Source of the DNA: Liriodendron chinense
Taxonomy: Eukaryota; Streptophyta; Magnoliopsida; Magnoliales; Magnoliaceae
DNA length: 64,000 bases
Assembly: GCA_003013855.2 (NCBI GenBank)
Contig: ML058449.1
Coordinates: forward strand, 310,001 to 374,000
Reading direction: 5' to 3'
A program made the translations under genes and the position numbers. Below are positions 1 to 8,921 of the stretch, one piece after another. Below the pieces are notes generated by a model. That model worked only from the letters and a program-made list of their open reading frames with translations. It was not told the DNA's origin and did not search any database. How positions within the stretch are numbered: the stretch's first letter is position 1; every line of letters begins with the position of its first letter.

Positions 1-357
1 GCCGTTACAAATAAAGGGATGAGTCTTATAACTCTTAATGAAATCCATTCCAAATGACAAGTGTCTTAATAGTAACGCAGACACTTGAACGATTTCACCT
101 ATGTGAATGCAAAGGTGGTGCCACCTCTCATGAGAGTTAGAGTTTCTCTCAAAATCGTTCATAAAACAAGACAAGCACAAGGCCATTAAATATGCTGAGT
201 AAGATTTGTGAAAATTCAAATAACACAAAGTTAGTATGTGTGTGGTATTTTCGGTTCGATCATCTAAGAATAACTGATTCAAAGTTACAGATACCAGGAA
301 TTCTGGTAGGACTTTAAAATACTTACATTAAGGGAAGATTCAAATCGAAAGATATCT

Positions 358-524
358 ACACCTACACCTTTGGGACAATGGTAGATTTAGTGAAGATAAC
401 CTTGTCTCAACACTGAGGTCAAGGTATCGAATCCCAACGTGGGGGGTGGCTAACATTAAAAGGATGACTAACGGTGTGGGTGTGTGTACTAATAGTAGGA
501 TGTGTGAACTAACAAAAAAAAATT
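358..524 (+). mobile_element. tRNA-derived SINE with 11-bp target duplication
   Basis: The head carries an A-box-like ACAATGGTAGATT and a B-box-like GTATCGAATCCC. A GTGTGGGTGTGTGT body and an A-rich tail follow. It is flanked by GAAAGATATCT (347-357) and GAAAAATATCT (525-535), an 11-bp duplication with one mismatch. Pol III boxes plus a TSD and A-tail identify a retroposed SINE. Similar architecture is seen on the minus strand at 27146-27322. Confidence 0.7.
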
Positions 525-610
525 GAAAAATATCTTTCTTTATGCATATGAGTTGTGCTTAGTTTGGCAAATGTCTTCTTTTTAAAATTATTTTCAACCA
601 AGTGGGAGAT

Positions 611-1865
611 TGTTATGAAAAATATTTGGTTAAAAATATTTTAAAATAAAATAAAATAATAATAATATAGCATATAAAGTGTTTGTGAAAAAGACTTGAT
701 TTTTTCACCTTTAGAAATAGTCTCATATCAAATAGGAGAATGAAAAAATCTACTTTATAAGTAGGGTGTTGAGTACGTTAATATTTTCTTGGTGAGACAG
801 AGGAGTATCAAGGTTTGCGCACACACGCACACAAGCACAGGCTCAGTCTCGGCCTCAGTCACGGACTTAGTGTGATGGCGTGAGGATGTGAGGTAGTGTA
901 GCTGTAAAGGCGCTAGTGGCACACTTTGCACTTCACATGTGCATATCGTGTTGCAGATGGGTCGCTCCCTCATGACCTTATGCGAACCAGCACGAGGCAG
1001 GTGTGAGTCTAAGTGTGATAGTGGCTAAATGAGATGGTCTAGGTGGTTGGGTTAGGAGTGTTGTAGGGAAGAGGTCTGATAAAGACATCTCTGCCTTATA
1101 TAGGAGTTGTGGAGCTGTTTAAGAGGTCTGGTGTAACTGCTCTTGCGGTAACAGTCCAAACCATGCAGAAATTGCTGCATGTTTCCAGCCCATCAGTAAA
1201 AAACGGTTAGCCACTATGTCTAAACGGCTAGCATGAAGCTAGTCTCCCACATGCAAAACGGTCAGAAACTGCCAATAACGGCTAGTTTCTCTCCAACAGT
1301 TAGAAACGGTCAATTGATTTTATGACTCTGAACCAAAATGTCCAGCCACCCTTGCTTATATAAACAGAGCTTGGCTGATTCATTTCATCATCATAAGAAA
1401 TTCGATTCATTCTTACATTTGAACCTGCAAGCTCTAAGTGTTCTCTATTTAAGCCAACGGGTTCAATACCAACCTAAGATTGCCAGGACTAAAAGGTCCA
1501 TAAGAACAATACTAGTGCAGTGGTCTAACCCAGCCCAGTAGAACCAGTATTATTTTTCTATCTCTCTTTCCATTTGGGATTTCCTTTTTAGTTTTCGTCT
1601 TCCACTAAGACTGCATTTACAGAGTTCAACCAATGGTTCCTTTGTGTTTGCTGAACACAGGACCACACACAGGCTCATTGTATCCTGGAAGTTATTTTCC
1701 TACAACCTATCAGTAAGCTCAATTACTTTGAGATAGGGTGAATAACACTTTAAGGACAGCGTGATTACACGTCAGCCTGCCATTAATTTTTAGAATTTTC
1801 AGTTTCCAATTTCCTCATTATTTTGTAATTGAAAATTTGTAATTTGATATTCACAAATCTCAACA
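611..1865 (+). repeat. 3' LTR of the copia-like element
   Basis: It starts TGTTATG just after a polypurine tract and probably ends CTCAACA. The stretch 1195-1310 holds five AACGGYYA motifs (cores at 1202, 1223, 1257, 1277 and 1305). A TATATAAA box follows at 1357-1364, so transcription in the plus direction would start near 1390. The ORFs inside it are short and look like chance. The end at 1865 is less sure than the start. Confidence 0.5.
1202..1364 (+). promoter_or_regulatory. LTR U3 promoter: five AACGGYYA motifs and TATA box
   Basis: Five copies of AACGG followed by two pyrimidines and A lie at 1202-1309, spaced 20-35 bp and all in plus orientation. A TATATAAA box follows at 1357-1364. 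AACGGYYA is the core of the plant mitosis-specific activator element bound by three-repeat MYB factors. That function is inferred from the motif alone. Confidence 0.5.
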
Positions 1866-2371
1866 TAGGAGACATATCTGATCTCTGCTAAGTATGGTGG
1901 CCGGTATCAAAGTTTTCTTCATATCCATCGTGCTTGTTTGAATATGTGAAATTTCATTAATCAATATTGCATGTCCTACATTTTGGGAATGGTTGTGATG
2001 ATTTTGACACGTACTTCTCATGATCAAGGAGTGAAGTCCTTGTTCATTTTGGTGGCAAACTTAGAAGTCATATTACTGATATTGCAAGCTCTTTTACACC
2101 TTATCATTATATCCTTCTTCTTGTTTGCATTCTGACATATTCAGATATTCCGAGTGTGATGTATATTCTCTGCAACTCGAGAACATGAAGTTAAAATCAT
2201 CGCAAATCAGCATGCCACAGTGAATATGTACCCAAACCCTGTACATGCCGCCTGTTACACCCTGGAATTGGTTTCACCCGAAGCATTGGACCATTCATTA
2301 CCCATTACTTCTGTGTACCACTAGCTGCCACAGATGGCTTTTAGTGGTCCTATCGGTGCATACCATGGTGG
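1866..2371. other. Host flank between two LTR elements, no gene seen
   Basis: About 500 bp of AT-rich DNA between the copia LTR and the GGTCT target duplication of the Tat/Ogre-like element. No convincing coding sequence or RNA gene was seen. It rejoins the sequence at 26249 once the inserted element is ignored. Confidence 0.5.
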
Positions 2372-2376
2372 GGTCT

Positions 2377-3894
2377 TGTAGACACCCCACCTTCGGCTAC
2401 AATGTTGGTAGAGATAGCTGGTTGAATGGAGGACCATACCCCCAAATCCCAAGTCCAAACTCACCCTTGTAAGCCCCATTCCATAGCCCAGTTCAAGCCT
2501 GAACCCAGTCAACCCAGTCCTAAACACCACCCTGAAAAACCCCCCAGAAAAAAGGCCAGTCAAAAAATCCTAAAAAAGTCAAACTCACTGAGTCAACCCG
2601 CTAAGTCAACCCGCTGAGTCAACCCGTCGAGTCAAAACACCGAGTCAACCCGTCGAGTCAACCCGTCGAGTCAAACCACCGAGTCGACCCGCTGAGTCAA
2701 CTCACTGAGTCGACCAGCGAGTCCAACAGCAGCCCCGAGGGAGCGACCGTACTCGCTGGAAACCGAGGAACGGCCGTACGGGCGGCCCATGGCAGGCCGC
2801 CCGGACAAAATTACGAGAGCTGCCACTCTCCGCAGCTATAAATACCCCCCTCCCCTTCTCATTTCAACATCCCTTCGAGTCCAAAGAAAGTCTGTCCGTT
2901 CGAGTGCCCCTCTCCAATCCTTAGCCCATTTTTCCACCAAGGAGAGCCCGAGTGAGGAGAGTCTAGCCCTGGTCCAGCCCAGCTTGACCACTGGTCCAAG
3001 CCTCCCAAGCCATCCAAATCTTGATCCAGCCACTCGAAGCCAATCCTTGCGACACCTCCGTCCACCCAGCTACTCTTTTCCAGCATCATCTCATTTGCAT
3101 CTAGCATAAGTGCAACATTTACTTTTCTTCCAACCCCCCTGCTTCACTACAAGCACCTTGATTATTCAAGCACACTGCATATGTCTTTATATTAAGCACC
3201 TGTCAGTTCGAGTGTATGCTCTGGGCTTGCCCGTTGTTGGAACCTGCCCATCAGAAACTCTTACTGTTCAGACTTGCATTCACGTACATATCACTATAAG
3301 CACTTTGAATATTCAAGCACACAGCATGCATCATCTCGCATAAAGCACCTGTCAGTTCGAGCGTATGCTCTGGGCTTGCCCGTTGTTGGAACCTGCCCAT
3401 CAGAAACTCTTACTGTTCAGACCCGCATTCATGCATCATGTCATCCATGAGAATATACGAGGATTAAACTAGACTTTCAAGTATTCGATCGATTCTGTGA
3501 AGTAGAGACCGTACTTCGGTACGGGCAGTGTGTGGGGTGCTTAACCTCTTCCCACCCTGTAACCGTGATCCCTTACCTTGAATCTCTGACCGCAGATCAA
3601 TAGGAGTCATTTTAAAGGAAGGAATCTTCGGATTCCCTCAATAACGTTTCTACGGGGTCTAGCCGACTGTAGATTCAAAGTAACTGGCTAGTGGCGACTC
3701 TGGTCTTATATAAACTCACTTAAACATATCCAGCTTAACACGACAACCAAACAAAGCCCTCGAGAACGAGGCAAGCCAGTGGCACAAACGGCGATTTCGC
3801 ACTCACGCATCCTCATCTCCTTCTTTTCCGAAAGGAAAGGGGAAGGGAGAAGAACGTCGTGTGAGGAGCGCGGAAAAATCGGCGGGGGTCCACA
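2377..3894 (+). repeat. 5' LTR of the Tat/Ogre-like element
   Basis: Starts TGTAGACACC and ends CCACA; 1518 bp. It contains a 13-bp GAGTCAACC-type tandem array (2586-2723), a GC-rich palindrome (2780-2802) and a TATAAATA box (2837-2844). Downstream, a unit of about 148 bp is tandemly duplicated (about 3149-3297 and 3298-3445). The 3' LTR is a near-identical copy. Confidence 0.93.
2586..2844 (+). promoter_or_regulatory. LTR U3 promoter: W-box-like 13-bp array, palindrome and TATA
   Basis: About ten AGTCAA words, which read TTGACT (W-box core) on the other strand, occur at 2550-2710, mostly in 13-bp units of the GAGTCAACCCG type. Some units also spell TGAGTCA, a bZIP-type site. GGGCGGCC-N7-GGCCGCCC follows at 2780-2802 and TATAAATA at 2837-2844. 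The 3' LTR has the same layout with one extra 13-bp unit. Roles of the motifs are inferred. Confidence 0.6.
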
Positions 3895-3897
3895 GAA

Positions 3898-3915
3898 TGG
3901 CGACTCTGCTGGGGA
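3898..3915 (+). other. Primer binding site, tRNA-Arg type
   Basis: TGGCGACTCTGCTGGGGA lies three bases after the 5' LTR. It matches the complement of a plant tRNA-Arg 3' end with CCA, apart from one T for C that would pair as G-U. Priming by tRNA-Arg is typical of the Tat/Ogre branch. The match is from memory of plant tRNA-Arg sequences. Confidence 0.75.
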
Positions 3916-4185
3916 TTAGCTAGTCCCACTAGTCGTGATCCGACTTGAAAAACAGAATCCTTCCCGTACTTGAAAGTCACTAATCCTCATACAATCTCAT
4001 CTGCATAGCATTCTACCCAAAACCCAAAACAAACAAAAAATAGAAAAATCCCTAAACCAAGAAAAAAATAGAAAATCCCAAAACCCAAAAAGAATATAGT
4101 CCTCACCATTGCGCCACCTCGGGCTCAACGTGTTCGGAGACAGCTTCCCTTCCGCAGCATAATCCGCACTCGGGCTCAGCAAGCC
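3916..4185 (+). other. Untranslated leader of the Tat/Ogre-like element
   Basis: About 270 bp between the primer site and the first gag ATG. It is A-rich (AACCCAAAAC-type words, 4015-4090) and has no ORF. There is no extra ORF upstream of gag, unlike classical Ogre elements. Confidence 0.6.
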
Positions 4186-6790
4186 ATGTCCGACCACGAA
4201 GAAGAAACTCATCACTTCCCTGCTCTTGAAATGACCGAAGCGCAACCTCCAGCGCAACAGCCCGTTGACAATACGCCAATCATACAAGAATTGGCACAAG
4301 GAATGAGAGCAATGCAAGAAATGCTCTTGCAATTCATGCAAGCAGAAACCACCGCAGCAGCCAACAATCCGGTTGGCCCAGTTCAGCAATCTCAATAACC
4401 ATGCCGGATCCCTCCGGCCTCCAGTTCAAATCAAGCACAACCATCGGAGTCTGCCCAAGACTACCGACAGCAGCCTCCTCAGCCCTTTGCTATGGGGCAT
4501 CCTTCTCAATACCTTCCTGCAACAACGGGGCCATCTCAGAGCATCCCAGTCGCAGGGACTTCCAGTCAGCCTCCAGTCAATCTGGCAAACAACAATCTCA
4601 GTAGATCTCAGCATGTCCCCGCCGATGGGACACCTTTTCAATTTCAGCACATCCCCGCCGATGGGATTTCAATTCAATTTCCAGCAACAGGGACAGCACT
4701 GGCGAATGCCCACAATGGGGGTCAGTGTCAAGCCCACATCAATCAGCGGACAGTGGCGAATACCCAACAAGGGGGGTCACTTCCCAGCATCTCAGCCTCC
4801 TGCAAACAGGAGCACTTTTCAATTCCAGCACATCCCCGCCGATGGGATTCCAGTTAATTTCCAGCAATCTTCAATTCAGCAAAATCCAGTTAATTTTCAG
4901 CAATCGTCAATTCAGCAAAATCCAGTTAATTTCCAGCAAGTTCCAGTTCAACCTTCAGTACAGTCTCCAGTTCAGTTACCATCATTTCAAGCACAAGTTC
5001 ATCAGAATCCAGTTCAGTCATCAAATCAATTTCAGCAACCCGCGGTTGCTTTTCAGCAAGCCCATAGGGTCGAAGACATCGACCACTATGCCGAAGAAGA
5101 GCGTGCCTTACTCCAGGAGGCACCAGTCGCTCGAACAGATCACTCAGGACTGGACGAGTTGCGGGAGCAGTTCCAGATCTTGCAAAATCAGCTTCAGCGA
5201 CAGCAAGGAATTGACTTACCTTCGACCAAGTTCAGAGACTTGTGTCCTTTCCCAGATGCTCAAGTACCTCAAAACTTTGAGGTACCAAAATTCAAAAGAT
5301 ACGATGGCAGCGGTTGTCCTACAACACATCTCAAGGCTTTCTGTGGAGAGCTGAGTGCAATTGCAGGAAATGAAGGGGCCCTCATACGTTTGTTCCAAAA
5401 GTCTCTGAAGGGCGATGCCCTAGATTGGTACACTTCATTGGACTGCCACCGCATCAGGACATGGGAACAGCTTTCCCAGGCTTTCGTCGACAGATTTGCA
5501 TACAATCTCAACATGGCACCCAGAAGAGCCGATCTCGCAGCTCTCAGGGAAAGGAGTGATGAAACACTATCCGCCTATGTAGGACGTTGGCGAGCTATGG
5601 CAGCCAGAATGCGAACACCCATCGACGACGAAGAACAAATCTCCATGATTGTTCATTCAACATATCTGGGCATATCTGGATATCTCATTTCACATCCATA
5701 TGCGAATTTCTCACAGTTGATCCGTGCTGGAGAGCAAGTCGAAGCAGGAATCCGTGCCGGGACGATTTCCCCATGGCCTCATCAAGCCACTCCAATCAAA
5801 AGGAACAGAATGGAAGGAAGACCTATCGGGCATGGGAATGGAAACCGCAGTGGTTCTCCTCCCCGCCCAACAGAGGTAAACAACATCAATACCACTGCTC
5901 AAGGAAATCAACATGCTCCCCCACAGGGACGTCAACAGTATCAGCAGAATCAAGTTCAGCATCAGCCTCAGCGGTATCAGCCACAACTGAATCCTCAGCC
6001 ACAACCACCTCGACAACAGCAGCAGTTCAGAGGAAACGGTCAATACTCATATCAAAATAGGCAAAACTACAGGGAGTCCAGGAAATTTACTCCCCTCTCT
6101 CAACCACTCAGTCAAGTCATGGCTACTCTAGTGCACAAGCAATTACTTACTCTAATGGCACCTAGGCCTCCTCCTCATCCTCTGCCACCGAATTACCGAG
6201 AAAATGAGTATTGCGCCTATCATCAAGGACGTGGCCACGCCACTGATCGATGCTATACTTTGAAGAATGCCATACAAGACCTGATTGATGATCGCAAGAT
6301 CGTCATCTCGATCCCTGGAACTTCTCCAGCAGCTTCCACCAACATCCTTCAGAATCCTCTGCCTCAGCGTCCAACGGACCCCAGTTCGTCTCGTGGCCCT
6401 GCAGTCAATAGTATAGAAGAAGGGGACCATCTCGATCGCTTCTTCTCCCCCATCCAATCCATTCACGCCTACACCTATGGGCCGACAAGTCCTCCTCCGA
6501 TCATGCAAGGGGCAAGTCCCTTTCCTCCTCCAGTCCTCGAGCCAGTAGTACTCGAAGGAGCATTTCCATATGATGTGCCAGTTGTGCAAGGGGCATCTTA
6601 CGGCCCCTCATGTTGGGAACCAGTCGTCCTGGAAGGAGCACAATCATACATCAAGCCCACATACGAACCTGTCATCTTACAAGGGGCAACTCCAGAACAA
6701 TCCAATCCACAATGGAGGGATTATACTCATCAGCAACAAGAACCCGTTGTATTGGAAGGAGCTCCTCCAGTCGAGCCAGTCGTATTGTAA
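4186..6790 (+). pseudogene. gag: Gag of the Tat/Ogre-like element (N-terminus broken)
   Basis: The first frame opens at ATG 4186 (MSDHEEETHHF...) and meets a TAA at 4396-4398. P/Q-rich sequence continues in that frame, then moves to the frame of the 4373-6790 ORF near 4.67 kb, judging from repeated HIPADG-type units. The long frame holds a Retrotrans_gag core (FKRYDGSGC..., about 5290-5730), a Q/P-rich linker, and a knuckle-like CAYH...GH...C motif at about 6210-6260 followed by LKNAIQDLI, a Tat-type signature. The C-terminus carries repeated PVVLEGA peptides. The ORF ends at TAA 6788-6790, where another repeat would be expected to continue, so this stop looks like a point mutation rather than a natural end. 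Gag forms the virus-like particle; this copy should not make the full protein. Confidence 0.8.
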
Positions 6791-6808
6791 GGGGCAAACC
6801 CCGGAGGC

Positions 6809-8863
6809 GTGTCAATCACACTACGGCAGCTGGGACGAACAGAGAAACCTCCTGCCATATCAAGAGGACCAGTATTCATTCCATGGGAGCCTCCTGTCCC
6901 AGGAACAATCAAGCCAGGACCGCGACCTTATGTGGTCTATGAAGACAAGCCTCGATACTACCCCTTCAGCACAGGCAACAATGTAGTTCTCAAGGCTAAA
7001 GCTCCATACGAGGAAGATCTGGTACCCACACCAGCACCGTTGCAAGAACCGGTGGTCCTAGAAGGCAAAAGGGAGGAAAACTACAAAGAGGTTCCATGGC
7101 ACTATCCAGAATGTGCGGAAGTGGGGAACATGAATCCCAATGGGCGTTGCATCCGAAGAGATAATCAGAACAGAGGAGATCCCAAAGGCACTCTCTCAGG
7201 CCTTGGCAACAAAAATGAAGCCGCATACGATGTGGCAACTCAGCTCAAGTCAATCCCTGCTCAAATCTCAGTATGGGAGCTACTCTGCACATCTCGCATA
7301 AACCGAGAAATGTTCGCCAAAACCTTGAACGATGCTCATGTCTCCTCCGATACAGCACCAGAGATGATAGCATTGATGATTGGACAGCTCCTGGTTCCAC
7401 GTGCCATCACCTTCACTGATAATGAGTTGCCACCAGAAGGACGCGATCATGGGCGATCCCTCAACATAGCCTTACGATACAAAGACCTCTGCGTCCCGCT
7501 GGTCCTTATCGATAATGGCTCAAGCTTAAATGTCTGCCCACTCAAGACTGCGGAACGTCTGGGAATCAGTCCCTCTTCATTTCGACCCAGCACCATATGC
7601 GTTAGAGCATTCGACAACACCCGCCGATCAGTGGAAGGGGAGGTCGACATAGAGGTACAGATAGGTCCAGAAGTTTCTACCATCACATTCCAAATCCTGG
7701 ATATATCAGCCTCTTTCAACATGCTGCTCGGACGGCCGTGGCTGCACAAGGTTGGAGCTGTGCCATCAACCTTACATCAACGGGTGAAGTACATCTGTGG
7801 AAATCAAGTGATCTCTATCCACGCAGAGAAGGAGCTCATCATTCCTTCCAATGCTGCTGCCACTGAACCAGACATCCCGGTCATTGATATCCAGCACTCT
7901 GAAGAAGACATCCCATTTCACAGTTTCGAATTTGAGACTGTGAACTCTATCGCTAATCCAGAACCGATAAGGGTGGACCGTGTCTTTTCACCGGCAGAGC
8001 GTCTGAGCCTCAAATACCGAATGAAGAATCACTTCAAGTCCAGAAAGGTACCGCTGGTATATAACCAATGCAAATGGGGACTCGGATACAGGGCAACCTT
8101 CATGGACAAGAGAAGGAAGAAATTTCGGTGCTCACCCATCCAATTCGTCAAGCCAGGAGAACCTTGCAAAGATCCAGGAAGGAATCAACCGACTGCACTA
8201 CACAAAGGCCTCCCGATGAGCCTAGTTTGGGCCACGTGGCCCCCCATTCGGTGGGATCAGATTCTCGAACCATTTAAGCCTCCAGCAGAAGAAGAAAATG
8301 ATGAAGACAAAGAAGGAAGTCAAATACAGCAGCTTCAGGACCAGGTTACTCTGACACCTGCTCCCAACCAGGGGCACAACTTGACCACTTCTCTCAATCA
8401 GGGGCACAACCTGCCCACTTCAATCAGCAAGGGGCACGACTTGCCCATCTCAGCACCAATTAGCAAGGGGCACGACTTGCCCATCTCTGCAAAGTCAACT
8501 TCTTCAATCATCAGCCAGGGGCAGAAGCAGCCCATCCATTGGACCAAGAAAGGGAAGTGGCCAGCCCTAGATTGGTCTGATGTCCAGATTCCAAACTTGT
8601 GTCTAGCTGTGGAACCAGACGAACTGCAATGCGAGGTAAGTGACCCGGGAGGGACTGAGTACGGCTCAGATCTCGAACCCGACCAGCAAGAAATCATGGT
8701 CATTGGTCCAGACCGTGATTCTTTGCCCAAATCATCAACCCTCACCTCTTCGAGGGAGGAAGTGTGGGGTCCTGAATGGTCATCTGTTCCCCTCACTTTT
8801 GAATCAGCCAAAGAGCCATCTGAGGGCTCTGGCTTCCAAAAAAAATGCCTCTTTAAGCAGTGA
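6809..8863 (+). CDS. pol: Protease region of the gag-pro polyprotein
   Basis: This is the same frame as gag, beyond the stop at 6788. An aspartic protease domain lies at about 7480-7800: VLIDNGSSLNV carries the active-site loop as DNG rather than the common DTG or DSG, and MLLGRPWLH follows as the second conserved motif. Whether DNG is active is unknown; it may be a lineage variant. The C-terminal linker (8360-8540) has repeats of the GHDLPIS type. The true coding part probably ends at 8635, where a GAG|GTAAGT splice donor begins; frame 8636-8863 would then be intronic. The protease would release Gag and Pol products. Confidence 0.75.
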   Translation: MSITLRQLGRTEKPPAISRGPVFIPWEPPVPGTIKPGPRPYVVYEDKPRYYPFSTGNNVVLKAKAPYEEDLVPTPAPLQEPVVLEGKREENYKEVPWHYPECAEVGNMNPNGRCIRRDNQNRGDPKGTLSGLGNKNEAAYDVATQLKSIPAQISVWELLCTSRINREMFAKTLNDAHVSSDTAPEMIALMIGQLLVPRAITFTDNELPPEGRDHGRSLNIALRYKDLCVPLVLIDNGSSLNVCPLKTAERLGISPSSFRPSTICVRAFDNTRRSVEGEVDIEVQIGPEVSTITFQILDISASFNMLLGRPWLHKVGAVPSTLHQRVKYICGNQVISIHAEKELIIPSNAAATEPDIPVIDIQHSEEDIPFHSFEFETVNSIANPEPIRVDRVFSPAERLSLKYRMKNHFKSRKVPLVYNQCKWGLGYRATFMDKRRKKFRCSPIQFVKPGEPCKDPGRNQPTALHKGLPMSLVWATWPPIRWDQILEPFKPPAEEENDEDKEGSQIQQLQDQVTLTPAPNQGHNLTTSLNQGHNLPTSISKGHDLPISAPISKGHDLPISAKSTSSIISQGQKQPIHWTKKGKWPALDWSDVQIPNLCLAVEPDELQCEVSDPGGTEYGSDLEPDQQEIMVIGPDRDSLPKSSTLTSSREEVWGPEWSSVPLTFESAKEPSEGSGFQKKCLFKQ

Positions 8864-8921
8864 CCGGAACTTTGGAACAAGTTGGGCTCAATCATGGTCT
8901 GCAATGCCTGCTTGTTCAAAG
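8636..8921 (+). other. Probable pro/RT intron, Ogre-type
   Basis: A perfect donor GAG|GTAAGT (intron starts 8636) ends the protease frame on a codon boundary. The acceptor TTGTTCAAAG at 8921 joins it in phase to the frame that encodes RT; a weaker AG at 9062 would also fit. Ogre elements are known to splice an intron at this place to control Gag-Pro versus Pol. The donor is seen directly and the acceptor choice is inferred. Confidence 0.55.

Larger units (their letters stand above)
1..1865 (+). mobile_element. 3' part of a Ty1/copia-like LTR retrotransposon (internal tail plus 3' LTR)
   Basis: The window opens inside the non-coding tail of an LTR element. A purine-rich tract (AAGTGGGAGA, about 600-610) stands directly before a TGTTATG start at 611, the usual arrangement of a copia polypurine tract and 3' LTR. 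The LTR probably ends at CTCAACA (1865), giving about 1.25 kb with TGTT/AACA ends. It contains a TATATAAA box at 1357-1364. No coding remnant was recognised in 1-357. The 5' LTR and target duplication lie outside the window, so the right end and the superfamily are inferences. A SINE interrupts the tail at 358-524. Confidence 0.55.

Noticed and set aside
2586..2735. CRISPR-like regular repeats
   Set aside because: 13-bp units without unique spacers in a plant LTR. This is a promoter tandem repeat.
2789..3109. A 106-codon ORF in both LTRs (also 25138-25458)
   Set aside because: The LTRs are about 99% identical, so its preservation says nothing about selection. It spans the TATA box and likely transcription start and has no recognisable domain.
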